Shown here piece by piece: positions 32,293 to 40,474 of a stretch of DNA of 64,000 bases. Under the pieces are notes generated by a model. That model saw only the letters and a program-made list of their open reading frames with translations. It ran no database searches and had not been told where the DNA came from. The position numbers and the translations under genes are program-made. The number at the start of each line of letters is the position of its first letter. Position 1 is the stretch's first letter. Source of the DNA: Actinomadura parmotrematis. Its GTDB lineage: Bacteria; Actinomycetota; Actinomycetes; Streptosporangiales; Streptosporangiaceae. The stretch spans positions 62,001-126,000 of the forward strand of contig NZ_JAIBOA010000018.1 of assembly GCF_019458805.1 (NCBI RefSeq). The letters run 5' to 3'.

Positions 32293-33876
32293 ATGCGCGT
32301 CCTGCCCCGCGACAACGCCGGCCGCCGCACCGAGCGGGGCCCGGCGGTGCTGCGGCGGCTCGGCCGGATCGACCGCAAGGCCTTCGATCTCGTCGCCTCG
32401 GCGCGGCTCCCGGGCCTGGAGTACGTGCTGCCGCGGCTGTCGCACTCCGCCGACCACGGCGTGTTGTGGTTCGCCACGGCCGCCGGCCTCGCCGCCACCC
32501 GCCGGACGCGGCTGCGGCGCGCCGCGCTGCGCGGCGCGCTCGGCATCGCGGTCGCGAGCCCGGCCGTCAACGTCCTCGGCAAGCAGGCGTTCCGGCGCAA
32601 GCGGCCCGTCGTCGACCTCGTCCCCCCGGTGCGCATCCGCTGGAAGCTGCCGACCTCGCACGCCTTCCCCTCCGGGCACTCGGCGTCGGCCGCGGCGTTC
32701 GCGACCGGCGTGGCGCTGGAGGCGCCCGCCGCCGTCGCCGTCCCGGTCGCCGCGACCGCCCTCACCGTCGCGTTCTCCCGCGTGTACACCGGCGCCCACT
32801 ACCCCGGGGACGTCCTCGCCGGCCTCGGCGTCGGCGTCGCCGCCGGGCTCGGCACCCGCCTGTTCATGCCGCCGCGCCCGCCGGCGGCGCAGGTCCGCCC
32901 GACCGGCACCGAGAGCGTCACGGTCACCGACGACGGGCGCGGCATGGTCGCCGTCGTCAACAGCGGCTCGGGCGACAACACCGCCGAGAACGTCAAGCTG
33001 ATCAAGAGTTCGGCGGAGGCGGCGGTCGCGCTGCTCCGCCGCGAGCTGCCGGCCGCCGAGGTCGTCGAGGTCGACCCCGACGGCGACCTGGCCGCGGCGA
33101 TCGACGAGGCGGCGGGGCGCGCCGAGGTGCTCGCCGTCATCGGCGGCGACGGCACGATCAACCTGGGCGCGCAGGCCGCCGTGAAGCACGGCGTGCCGCT
33201 GCTGCCGGTGCCCGGCGGCACCTTCAACCACTTCGCCCGCACGCTCGGCATCGACGACGTGCAGGACGCGATCCGCGCCTACCGGCAGGGCTGCCTCGGC
33301 CGGTCGGACGTGGCGTACGTGGCGTCGCCGGGCGGGCCCGAGCAGCCGTTCCTCAACACCGCCAGCTTCGGCGCCTACACCGAGATGGTGGACCGCCGCG
33401 AGCGGCTGGAGAAGCGGCTCGGCAAGTGGCCCGCGCTCGCCGTCGCGGCGGTCCGGACGCTCCGCCACTCCGAGCCCATCGACATGGTCGTGGACGGCCG
33501 CACCCGCAAGGTGTGGCTCGGCTTCGTCGGCAACGGCCTGTACGGGGCGCGCGGCCCCGCCCCCACCTGGCGGGACCGGCTCGACGACGGCCGGCTGGAC
33601 GTGCGGATGGTCACCACCGGCACGCGCCGGGTGCCGCGCGCCCGCGCCGTCGCCGCCGTGCTGATCGGGCACCTGCACCTGATGCCCGGCTACCGGCACT
33701 GGGCGGGCGGCCGGCTGGACCTGCGGTCCCTGGACGGCGCGCTGCGCCTCGCCCGCGACGGCGAGGTCGGCACCGTCCCGGCGACGCTGAGCTTCGGCAA
33801 GCACAGCGGCGCGCTCGCGGTGTTCTGCCCGCCCGGCCCGCCCGCCGACGCCAACGAGGCCCGCCCCAAGCGCTGA
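32293..33876 (+). CDS. Bifunctional PAP2 phosphatase / diacylglycerol-kinase-family lipid kinase
   Basis: Two enzymes are fused in about 527 residues. The N-terminal half is a PAP2 phosphatase with all three motifs: KQAFRRKRP, PSGHS (in HAFPSGHSASAAAF) and SRVYTGAHYPGDV. The C-terminal half is a diacylglycerol kinase-type catalytic domain with VNSGSGD, IGGDGTINLG and PVPGGTFNHFAR. It could hydrolyse a lipid phosphate and phosphorylate a lipid at the membrane. The start is uncertain: ATG 32293 gives the conserved beginning, but ATG 32245 is also in frame. The stop is the TGA that opens palindrome copy C. Confidence 0.88.
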   Translation: MRVLPRDNAGRRTERGPAVLRRLGRIDRKAFDLVASARLPGLEYVLPRLSHSADHGVLWFATAAGLAATRRTRLRRAALRGALGIAVASPAVNVLGKQAFRRKRPVVDLVPPVRIRWKLPTSHAFPSGHSASAAAFATGVALEAPAAVAVPVAATALTVAFSRVYTGAHYPGDVLAGLGVGVAAGLGTRLFMPPRPPAAQVRPTGTESVTVTDDGRGMVAVVNSGSGDNTAENVKLIKSSAEAAVALLRRELPAAEVVEVDPDGDLAAAIDEAAGRAEVLAVIGGDGTINLGAQAAVKHGVPLLPVPGGTFNHFARTLGIDDVQDAIRAYRQGCLGRSDVAYVASPGGPEQPFLNTASFGAYTEMVDRRERLEKRLGKWPALAVAAVRTLRHSEPIDMVVDGRTRKVWLGFVGNGLYGARGPAPTWRDRLDDGRLDVRMVTTGTRRVPRARAVAAVLIGHLHLMPGYRHWAGGRLDLRSLDGALRLARDGEVGTVPATLSFGKHSGALAVFCPPGPPADANEARPKR

Positions 33877-33975
33877 CCGCCCGGTCACGACTCGTCGAGA
33901 TGCGGCGTGTTGGCCACTTTCGCGATCGAAAGTGGCCAACACGCCGCATCTCAACTTTGGGTGACCATCCGGTCA
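33874..33975. repeat. 102-bp palindromic element, copy C
   Basis: Same length and type as copy A: it begins TGACCGCCCGGTCAC, has GAGATGCGGCGTGTTGGCC in both arms, and ends GTGACCATCCGGTCA. The centre (33924/33925) is CACTTTCGCGATCGAAAGTG, unlike copy A but again self-complementary. Its first TGA is the stop of the lipid-kinase fusion, and its last TCA is the stop of the convergent P450. The non-paired bases near both ends (CTCGTC left, AACTTTG right) are shared with copy A, which gives the element a direction. Confidence 0.92.
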
Positions 33976-35151
33976 GGAGAGGGCGAGGGGGAGGCGGCGG
34001 AGGCCGGTGACGAGCGGCGAGGCGTTCCAGACGGGGTCGCCCGCCGGGACGAGGCGCTCGTGGCGGGCGGCGGTCTCCTCCAGCAGGATGCGCAGCTCCA
34101 AGCGGGCGAGGGCCGCGCCCAGGCAGTAGTGCGGCCCGAAGCCGAAGGCGAGCCCGGCCGGCTCGGGCGCGCGGGCGATGTCGAAGCGGCCCGCGTCCGG
34201 CCCGTAGGCGGCCGGGTCGCGGTTGGCCGACCCGTACAGCAGCATCACCCGCTCGCCCGCGGCGATCTTCGCGCCGCCGAGCGTCACGTCCCGCGTCGCG
34301 GTGCGCAGGAAGTAGACGACCGGCGCCGTCCAGCGCAGGATCTCGGCGACCGCGCCGTCCAGCAGGGCGGCCGGGCGCGCCCGGAGCGCCGCCCACTGGC
34401 CGGGGGCGGCGGCGAGCGCGTGCAGGCCGCCGGAGATCGCGTGCCGGGTCGTCTCGTTGCCGGCGACGAGGAGCTGGATGAGGAACATGACCAGCTCCAG
34501 GTCGGTCAGCGAGTCGCCGTCCGCCGTCAGCGTCGCGAGCTGGGAGATGACGTCGTCGCGCGGGGCGTCGCGGCGCTCGTGCGCGGTCCGCACCAGGTAG
34601 GTGCCGCACTCGATCCGCAGCCGGTCGCGCTCGGCGTCGTCCAGGCCCTCGGCGGCGCCCGGCACGATGGCCTCCGACCAGGCGTGGAAGCGCGGCCAGT
34701 CGTCCTCGGGGACGCCGAGCAGCAGGCAGATCACCTGGAGCGGCAGCGGGACGGCGAGGCCGCCCACGACGTCGGCGGGCGCGCCCGCCGGCAGCGCGTC
34801 CAGCAGGGCGCGGACGCGGTCGCGGACCGGGCCCTCCAGCGCCCGCATCACCTTCGGCCGGAACGCCGGCGCGACGAGGCGGCGGTAGCGGGTGTGGTCG
34901 GGCGGGTCGGTGTGCATCATCGTCGGCGGCGCGTCGTAGGCGTGCCCGATCTCGGAGATCAGGATGCCGTCGCCGGACCGGAACGCCGCGGGGTCGGCGG
35001 CGGCCTCGTGCACCTCGGCGTAGGTGCCGACGAGCCAGAGCGGCAGCTCGGGGTGGCGGACGGGCGCGCCGTGCGCCCGGATCTCCTCGTACAGCGCGCC
35101 CGGGTGGCCGGCGCCGAAGCAGCCGTCGGGGAAGCCCGGCGGGACGGTCAC
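33973..35151 (-). CDS. Cytochrome P450
   Basis: The 392-residue soluble actinobacterial P450 has the I-helix oxygen-binding motif LLVAGNETTRHAISG, the K-helix ExxR in EILRWTAPVVYFLR, and the heme-cysteine loop FGFGPHYCLGAALARLE. MHTDPPDHTRYRRLVAPAF is the usual C-helix region. It hydroxylates an unknown substrate and needs external ferredoxin and reductase, not found here. GTG 35151 overlaps the cupin stop (GTGA), so the two are co-translated. Its own stop comes from palindrome copy C. Confidence 0.93.
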   Translation of the reverse strand: MTVPPGFPDGCFGAGHPGALYEEIRAHGAPVRHPELPLWLVGTYAEVHEAAADPAAFRSGDGILISEIGHAYDAPPTMMHTDPPDHTRYRRLVAPAFRPKVMRALEGPVRDRVRALLDALPAGAPADVVGGLAVPLPLQVICLLLGVPEDDWPRFHAWSEAIVPGAAEGLDDAERDRLRIECGTYLVRTAHERRDAPRDDVISQLATLTADGDSLTDLELVMFLIQLLVAGNETTRHAISGGLHALAAAPGQWAALRARPAALLDGAVAEILRWTAPVVYFLRTATRDVTLGGAKIAAGERVMLLYGSANRDPAAYGPDAGRFDIARAPEPAGLAFGFGPHYCLGAALARLELRILLEETAARHERLVPAGDPVWNASPLVTGLRRLPLALS

Positions 35152-35591
35152 GCGAGGATGCCGTCGGGGCGGGCGATGCCGGCCGCGTCGCAGAGCGCGT
35201 AGTAGGCGGCGAGCGTCGACTCGCCGTCCACGATCCCCGAGATGTTCCCCTCGGCGTCGAACTCGATGAAGGCGCCCTCGATGATGAACAGGATGTCGCT
35301 GTCCTCGGTGATGGTCAGCGTGTGGATCGAGCCGGGCGGCTCGTGGATGAACGTCCCGGCGACGTAGTCCACGCCGTACTCGGCGTACTTCCAGCGCCCG
35401 GCGAAGGTGTAGGCGTGCACGCTCCCGGTGTGCTTGTGGGTGGGCAGCTGGAACCCTGCCTCGAAGCGGTTGCGGACCACCCAGGTGTCGGGGGAGACGC
35501 GCAGCACCTGGAGGCCGACGGGGCCGGCGGTCACCCAGGGGAGGTCGTCGGAGTGCACGTGGCCGACGGGCGGCCCGAGGATCTCGGTCAT
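35148..35591 (-). CDS. Cupin protein, 2,4'-dihydroxyacetophenone dioxygenase-like
   Basis: The 147-residue single cupin domain has two motifs: LPTHKHTGSVHAYTFAGRWK (metal-ligand histidines and glutamate-like positions) and GSIHTLTITEDSDILFIIEG. This resembles ChrR-like cupins and the 2,4'-dihydroxyacetophenone dioxygenase family, which cleave C-C bonds with Fe(II). It precedes the P450 in a two-gene operon (4-base overlap), so both may act on one aromatic or ketone substrate; that is inference. The start is ATG 35591. Confidence 0.78.
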   Translation of the reverse strand: MTEILGPPVGHVHSDDLPWVTAGPVGLQVLRVSPDTWVVRNRFEAGFQLPTHKHTGSVHAYTFAGRWKYAEYGVDYVAGTFIHEPPGSIHTLTITEDSDILFIIEGAFIEFDAEGNISGIVDGESTLAAYYALCDAAGIARPDGILA

Positions 35592-35696
35592 GAGCAAACG
35601 CTAGGTAGGTTCGCCGCCGGGTGCAAGGGCGGTCGGTTCGCCCGGTCCTGGCGGGGTAGGTGCGGCGGCGAGGAGATCACGAGAAGAGGGGTGCCC

Positions 35697-35921
35697 ATGG
35701 ACACCATCGGCGTCGACCCGGCGCAGCTCGACGAGCGGGACCTGTTCCGCGAGCTCGGCCACTTGTACGAGACGCGCATGGAGGCGCTGCGCCACGCGTC
35801 CGACCCCGCGTTCGCCGAGCACACCCGCCGCACCGCCCAGCTGGAGGCCGAGTACCTGCGGCGGTTCCCGTCCCGCGAGATCGACCCCGACCGCCTCCGC
35901 GACGGCGCGCGCAGCCGCTGA
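35697..35921 (+). CDS. DUF6158 family small protein
   Basis: The 74-residue charged helical protein (MDTIGVDPAQLDERDLFREL, then GHLYETRMEALRHAS and RRTAQLEAEYLRRFPSREID) matches the actinobacterial DUF6158 family of unknown function. The pattern suggests two helices. The start is ATG 35697 with AGAGGGG upstream. A long hairpin follows the stop at once, so this is a one-gene transcript. Confidence 0.85.
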   Translation: MDTIGVDPAQLDERDLFRELGHLYETRMEALRHASDPAFAEHTRRTAQLEAEYLRRFPSREIDPDRLRDGARSR

Positions 35922-35925
35922 CCGC

Positions 35926-35952
35926 CCGGCCGCCCCCGCCGGGGGCGGCCGG
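35926..35952 (+). terminator. Terminator behind the DUF6158 gene
   Basis: CCGGCCGCCCCC and GGGGGCGGCCGG form a perfect 12-bp stem with a GCC loop, four bases after the stop codon. Confidence 0.8.
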
Positions 35953-36062
35953 ACGGCACTTCCAGGATTGCGGCAAGGATCGGTGAAGCCGCGCTCCCGC
36001 CCGGTCACGCACTGTAATGATCATCGTCGAGGGCGCGGTGGAGCTCGACCGGGGAGGTGCCG

Positions 36063-36950
36063 ATGACCGTGCGCATGACCGGGCGCATCCGGTTCGACGA
36101 GCCGGGGCTGGGCGTGTGCGTCCGCCGGTGGTGGCCGTGCGTGGCCGGGACGACGGCGGTGACGGTCTCGCTCGTCGGCGCCTACCTGATCTCCGGCGGC
36201 GGCGGGCCCGAGCCCGGCGCCGCCGCCGCCGAGCCGGGCACGGGCCCGCCGCCGGAGGCGCGGCGCGTCGCCGACCGGGCCGCGACCGGCCGCGCGGCGC
36301 CCATCGGCACCTACACGACGGGGTTCCGGCCGGGTGAGGCACGGGTCCGCAACATCAGCCTCGCCGCGCGCGCCCTCGACGGCCGCACCGTCGCCGCCGG
36401 CGCCCGGTTCTCCTTCAACGGCGCCGTGGGCCCGCGGACCGCGCGGCGCGGCTACGTGCCCGCCCCGACGATCGTCGGCGCGCGCCTGGTCAACGACGTC
36501 GGCGGCGGCATCTGCCAGGTGTCCACCACGCTGTTCAACGCCGTCTTCGACGCCGGCCTGAAGATCCGCCGGGCCCGCGCGCACACGCAGTGGATGCCCG
36601 AGTACCCGCAGGGCCGCGAGGCCGCGGTCGCCTACCCCGGGCTGGACTTCGTCTGGCGCAACGACTCCGGCCACCCGGTGACGATCCGCACCGCGCTCAC
36701 CCCGACGACGCTCACCGTCACCCTGTGGGGGACGCGCCGCTACCGGGTCCGCTCCGACATCTCCCGCCCCTACCGGATCACCCGCGCGGGCACCGCCGCG
36801 CCCGGCCGCGGCGCCCGCTGCGTGCCGATGCCGGGCGGCCGCGGCTTCTCGATCGACGTGTGGCGGTCGCTGTACGAGGACGGCCGGCGGGTGCGCCGCG
36901 AGCGCTACCACACCGTCTACCAGGCGCAACCGAAGGCGTCCTGCGTCTGA
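36063..36950 (+). CDS. VanW-family membrane-anchored protein
   Basis: The 295-residue protein has an N-terminal transmembrane segment (VAGTTAVTVSLVGAYLISGG) and an Ala/Pro/Gly linker. Its VanW domain carries FSFNGAVGPRTARRGYVPAP and the hallmark VGGGICQVSTTLFNAVFDAG. The domain is predicted to face the outside. VanW proteins occur with vancomycin-resistance loci and with peptidoglycan-related functions, but their activity is unknown, and no van genes lie here. The start is ATG 36063 with GGGGAGG upstream. Unpaired cysteines near the N-terminus and C-terminus are noticeable. Confidence 0.88.
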   Translation: MTVRMTGRIRFDEPGLGVCVRRWWPCVAGTTAVTVSLVGAYLISGGGGPEPGAAAAEPGTGPPPEARRVADRAATGRAAPIGTYTTGFRPGEARVRNISLAARALDGRTVAAGARFSFNGAVGPRTARRGYVPAPTIVGARLVNDVGGGICQVSTTLFNAVFDAGLKIRRARAHTQWMPEYPQGREAAVAYPGLDFVWRNDSGHPVTIRTALTPTTLTVTLWGTRRYRVRSDISRPYRITRAGTAAPGRGARCVPMPGGRGFSIDVWRSLYEDGRRVRRERYHTVYQAQPKASCV

Positions 36951-36987
36951 TCGTGCGGGCCGCGGCGACCCGTCCTAGGGTGTCGGT

Positions 36988-37515
36988 ATGGCGCATGAAC
37001 TCGGCCCCCGCGACGGACTGCTCCTCCTCAAGACCGGCCGGAGCGGTCTCGGCCGCCGCGCGGGCCACGACCTGACGCTGGAGGCGACGCGCTGGCGCGC
37101 CACCGTCGAGCCCGGCGGCGCGGACGGCGCCGGGCCCGCCGTCAGCGTCGTCGTGGAGACCGCCGGCCTCACCGTCCGCGAGGGCGCGGGCGGCGTGCTG
37201 CCGCTGTCCGGCGACGACATCGGCGAGATCACCAGGAACCTGCGGAAGGTGCTGCGCGCCGGCGAGCACCCCGAGATCGTCTTCCGCTCGCTGCGGGCCG
37301 ACCGGGACGCCTGCGAGGTCGAGGGCGAGCTCACCGTCGCGGGCCGCACCGAGCCGCTCACCGTGCGGGCGAACGCCGAGCACGGGCGGGTGCGCGGGGG
37401 CGCGACCGTCCGCCAGACCCGGTGGGGGATCAAGCCCTACTCGGCGCTGCTCGGCGCGCTCCGCCTCGCCGACGACGTCGAGGTCGTCTTCGACCTCGCC
37501 TACCCGGCGGAATGA
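36988..37515 (+). CDS. YceI-family lipid-binding-like protein
   Basis: The 175-residue protein follows the YceI beta-barrel pattern: LLLLKTGRSGLGRRAGHDLT at the start, VVVETAGLTVREGAGG, EITRNLRKVLRAGEHPEIVF, GELTVAGRTEPLTVRA and the closing VVFDLAYPAE. YceI proteins bind isoprenoid-like lipids. No signal peptide is present, so this copy is cytoplasmic, unlike the periplasmic E. coli protein. It follows VanW by 37 bases on the same strand, perhaps in one transcript, and ends 7 bases from a convergent operon. Confidence 0.85.
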   Translation: MAHELGPRDGLLLLKTGRSGLGRRAGHDLTLEATRWRATVEPGGADGAGPAVSVVVETAGLTVREGAGGVLPLSGDDIGEITRNLRKVLRAGEHPEIVFRSLRADRDACEVEGELTVAGRTEPLTVRANAEHGRVRGGATVRQTRWGIKPYSALLGALRLADDVEVVFDLAYPAE

Positions 37516-37522
37516 GGCGCCG

Positions 37523-38296
37523 CTAGCGGCGGAGGCGGGCGGCCCGCGCGTACTGGTCGTCGAGGGTGCGGGGGAAGGGCAGGACGCGGTGCCGGTCGCG
37601 CCAGGGCGCGAACTGGCGGACGGCGTTGAACCCGGCGCCGGTGACGATCCGGGCGGCGTGCTCGCCGAGCGGCCACGCCGGGTAGGCGTCGCGGTGCGCG
37701 ACCTCCGGCGGCAGGCCGTCCGGGCGGTGCGGGGCGACGAGGGTGAGCGGCGGATGGACGCCCTCGGTCGCGGCCATGTCGAGGGCGTAGGCGACCAGCT
37801 CGCGGATCTCGGCGTCCGGGCCGGAGTGGACGACGAGCCATCCGTCCAGGCGGGCGGGCGGCGCGGGCGGCTCGACCAGCTCCAGCGGCGCGACGGTGTC
37901 CGACACCGTCCGCAGCCACGCCTCGTGCTCGGGTTCCAGCTCCTCCATCAGGTAGGTGCGGGCGAAGCGGAGCGGCCGGGCGGGCAGCCGGGCCCGGTAG
38001 ACGTCCCAGCGGAGCAGCCGCGCGAGGTGCGTCACCGGCGTGCCGGGCGGCACGGACGCGGCCGACAGCTCGCCGTGCAGCCCGGCGGGGAAGGCGTCCA
38101 CGATCACCTCGTCCGGCGCGAGGCGCGGCAGCGCGTCGAGCGTCGCGGCGTCCCAGCCGCCCGCCACGCGCGGGTCGGCGGTGAACGGCGACGACGACAC
38201 CACCGCCACCGGTCCGGCCGCGCGCACGGTGTGCAGGTAGGCGCGGAGGCGGGTGAGGTGGCCGAGGCCACCCCCGCGCGCGTAGCAGGCGATCAC
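37523..38296 (-). CDS. MurG-like GT-B glycosyltransferase-type protein (short)
   Basis: The 257-residue protein opens VIACYARGGGLGHLTRLRAY, the glycine-rich loop of MurG/GT28-type transferases. It ends with ARIVTGAGFNAVRQFAPWRD and RHRVLPFPRTLDDQYARA, the sugar-nucleotide end of the C-terminal lobe. It is shorter than MurG (about 350 residues), so the linker and parts of both lobes are reduced. GTG 38296 overlaps the upstream glycosyltransferase stop (GTGA). It is the last gene of the glycan operon. Confidence 0.65.
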   Translation of the reverse strand: MIACYARGGGLGHLTRLRAYLHTVRAAGPVAVVSSSPFTADPRVAGGWDAATLDALPRLAPDEVIVDAFPAGLHGELSAASVPPGTPVTHLARLLRWDVYRARLPARPLRFARTYLMEELEPEHEAWLRTVSDTVAPLELVEPPAPPARLDGWLVVHSGPDAEIRELVAYALDMAATEGVHPPLTLVAPHRPDGLPPEVAHRDAYPAWPLGEHAARIVTGAGFNAVRQFAPWRDRHRVLPFPRTLDDQYARAARLRR

Positions 38297-39396
38297 GCGT
38301 CGAGGACGGCGAGGTAGCCGGCCGTCTCGGCGGCGGGCGTGAAGTCGCGGGCGATCCGCTCGGCGGCCGCCGCGCCGAGCTTGGCGAGCGTCGCCTCGTC
38401 GGCGTGGGCGGCGCGGACGAGCGCGTCCCGGCAGCCGTGCTCGTCGCCCGCCCGGAAGGTGAACCCGACCGCGTCGTCGGCGACGTCGGCGAGGCCGCCC
38501 GCGTCCGAGGCGAGCAGCGGGACGCCGAGCGCGGCGCCCTCCAGCGCGACGTTCGGCATCCCGTCGTAGAACGACGGCAGCGCGACGAGGTCGCACGCCG
38601 CGTACACCGCCGGCAGGTCGTAGCGCTCCAGGAACGGCAGCGCCGAGTGCGCGACCGCGCCCGCCGCGAGCCGCTCGCGCACCCGCTCCTCGACCTCGCC
38701 GACGAGCACCAGGTGGAAGTCGGCGGCGCGGCCGGAGGCGCGCAGCGCGTCCAGCAGGAACCCGACGCCCTTCTTGCTCTTCAGCTGCCCGACGAGCCCG
38801 ACCGTCCGCCGTCCCGGCTCGACGTTCGCCGCCCGCCACGCGGCGGCCCGGTCCCGCTCGGACGGCAGCACCCGCCAGTGCTCGGTGTCCACGCTGTTGG
38901 CGACGTGCACGACCGCCGCGTCCGGCGCGAGCGCCCGCACGAGCGGCGCGTGCGACCGCGCCACCACGCACACCCGCCGCGAGGCGCGCAGCGCGTCGGC
39001 GAGGACGGCGCGGCGGCGGATCGAGAACACCCCGACGTCGATGTCGTTGCCGCGCAGCAGCGTGATCAGCGGCGCGTCCAGCAGCGCCGCCAGGACGGGC
39101 GCGGCGAGCATCGCGTAGGCGCCGCCGAACGCGACGATCCGCGTGTAGCCGGGCTCCAGCATCGTCAGCAGGCGGCGCAGCGCGTGCTCGGGGTCGTCGC
39201 CGAGCGGCGCGGTGAGCAGCCGCCCGCCGACCTCGCGCTCGGCGCGGAACGGCCGGTCGCGGCGCGTCAAGTGCGCGACGTCCACCTCCACGCCCGCACG
39301 GCGCAGGCCCCGCACGATCCGGTCGCACGACTCGGCCATGCCGCCCTTGCTCGGCGGGTAGTGCTCGGTCAGCCAGAGGACGCGGTGGGCGGTCAT
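38293..39396 (-). CDS. Glycosyltransferase family 4
   Basis: The 367-residue GT-B enzyme begins LWLTEHYPPSKGGMAESCDR. It has VHVANSVDTEHWRVLPSERD, VGLVGQLKSKKGVGFLLDAL and the donor-binding ALPSFYDGMPNVALEGAALG with the ExxxxxxxE-type motif. It would transfer a sugar from a nucleotide donor to a membrane or glycan acceptor in the cytoplasm. ATG 39396 overlaps the zinc-motif gene by four bases, and its stop overlaps the next gene by four. Confidence 0.9.
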   Translation of the reverse strand: MTAHRVLWLTEHYPPSKGGMAESCDRIVRGLRRAGVEVDVAHLTRRDRPFRAEREVGGRLLTAPLGDDPEHALRRLLTMLEPGYTRIVAFGGAYAMLAAPVLAALLDAPLITLLRGNDIDVGVFSIRRRAVLADALRASRRVCVVARSHAPLVRALAPDAAVVHVANSVDTEHWRVLPSERDRAAAWRAANVEPGRRTVGLVGQLKSKKGVGFLLDALRASGRAADFHLVLVGEVEERVRERLAAGAVAHSALPFLERYDLPAVYAACDLVALPSFYDGMPNVALEGAALGVPLLASDAGGLADVADDAVGFTFRAGDEHGCRDALVRAAHADEATLAKLGAAAAERIARDFTPAAETAGYLAVLDA

Positions 39397-39758
39397 GAAT
39401 CCACGAAGTCCCCTCCGAAGTCCCCGTCGCCGTCGCCGAAGTCGCCGCCGCCGAAGGAGTAGTCGCCGCCCGCGTCGAAGCCGCCCCGGTCGTAGTCGTC
39501 GAACGAGGAGTACCAGGTCGTGTCGTTGTAGGCGCGCGAGCTCTCGGAGTAGTAGGTGCGCCGGTAGCCGCGCGCCCAGCGCGGGTCGTACGGCGAGGCC
39601 GGGCCGCCCGCGAGCCGGTCGGCGCACTCGGGGCAGAGGCCGTCGGGCCCGGCGTGGTGCGCGCACACCGGCTTGCCGCAGCTCGGGCAGCCCGCCACGG
39701 CCGGGCGGCCGCAGTGGCCGAGGACGAAGAAGCCGGTCGTCACGTCGCAGGGGGTCAC
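39393..39758 (-). CDS. Small zinc-binding protein with an Asp/Gly-rich tail
   Basis: The 121-residue protein has a cysteine/histidine cluster in residues 4-50 (CDVTTGFFVLGHCGRP, GCPSCGKPVCAHHAGPDGLC, PEC) like a B-box or double zinc finger. A Tyr/Ser stretch follows, then a glycine/aspartate/phenylalanine tail (GGGDFGDGDGDFGG). I do not recognise a named family. GTG 39758 overlaps the upstream gene by four bases and its stop overlaps the glycosyltransferase by four. A binding or adaptor role in the glycan operon is possible. Confidence 0.65.
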   Translation of the reverse strand: MTPCDVTTGFFVLGHCGRPAVAGCPSCGKPVCAHHAGPDGLCPECADRLAGGPASPYDPRWARGYRRTYYSESSRAYNDTTWYSSFDDYDRGGFDAGGDYSFGGGDFGDGDGDFGGDFVDS

Positions 39759-40474
39759 GCGGTCCTCCTCGTCCACCGGAACGTCTCCGTGGACACTTGC
39801 AGGATCTGCTGGGGGAGCTGCGCCTCGGGGTAGTTGGCGAGCACCTTCGCGGTGGCCTGGACGACGGTCCGCTCGCCGCTCTTCACCCGCGTCCGGATCC
39901 ACCGCGGCGGCGGCGCGGACGGTCGCGCCACGGCGGCGCCCTTGGCGATCCGCCGGGTCACCGCGATGCGCCGCACCGTCTTGGTCTTGGTCTTCCACTT
40001 GTGCTTGCCGCGCGAGTTCACCTTGTGGATCTTGCGGTAGCGGACCCGGTCCACCACCTCCACGTCGAGGACGCTGCCGTCGCGCAGTTCGGCGCGGATC
40101 CGCAGCCACGGGTCGACGGCGTACCACTGGGCGACCGACCGGACCGGGCGGCGCGCCGGGAGCCGCTGCTGCGGCCCGGCCTTGCCGGGCGCGTCCGGGC
40201 CGCGCAGGTCGGCGGCGATCGACAGCGTCGCCTTGCCGCGCATGTCCTCGGTCAGCACCTGGATCAGCGGGACGAGCACCAGCGGCACCCGCTCGGGCAG
40301 CCGCCACTTGCGGCGCTTCACGTGCGCCTGGTGCTGGGCGAGGCTCGCCACCAGCGCCCGCCAGTCGGCGGGCGGCAGCGACACGCTGAACCCCTGCTGG
40401 TGCACGAGCGCCTGATGGAGGGGGTGGAACCCCTCGATGGCCGCCCGCTGCTTCCGCCAGAACACGGCTAGCAC
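39755..40474 (-). CDS. Basic protein of unknown function in the glycan operon
   Basis: The 239-residue protein is rich in Arg/Lys, especially around KVNSRGKHKWKTKTKTVRRI. It has LVPLIQVLTEDMRGKATLSI and YAVDPWLRIRAELRDGSVLD, but no motif I can name. No signal or transmembrane segment is visible. It sits between two overlapping neighbours: its start lies 4 bases before the end of the upstream glycosyltransferase frame, and its stop overlaps the zinc-motif gene. GTG 40474 or 40477 is the start; GAGGGA upstream fits 40474 better. Confidence 0.6.
   Translation of the reverse strand: MLAVFWRKQRAAIEGFHPLHQALVHQQGFSVSLPPADWRALVASLAQHQAHVKRRKWRLPERVPLVLVPLIQVLTEDMRGKATLSIAADLRGPDAPGKAGPQQRLPARRPVRSVAQWYAVDPWLRIRAELRDGSVLDVEVVDRVRYRKIHKVNSRGKHKWKTKTKTVRRIAVTRRIAKGAAVARPSAPPPRWIRTRVKSGERTVVQATAKVLANYPEAQLPQQILQVSTETFRWTRRTA

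Noticed and set aside
35921..35952. A further copy of the 102-bp palindrome suggested by TGACCGCCCGG after the DUF6158 gene
   Set aside because: Only the first 11 bases agree; the rest is a simple GC hairpin without the TGCGGCGTGTTG core.
36063..36950. Vancomycin-resistance locus suggested by the VanW domain
   Set aside because: No vanH/A/X, ligase or two-component genes are present; VanW proteins are widespread outside resistance clusters.
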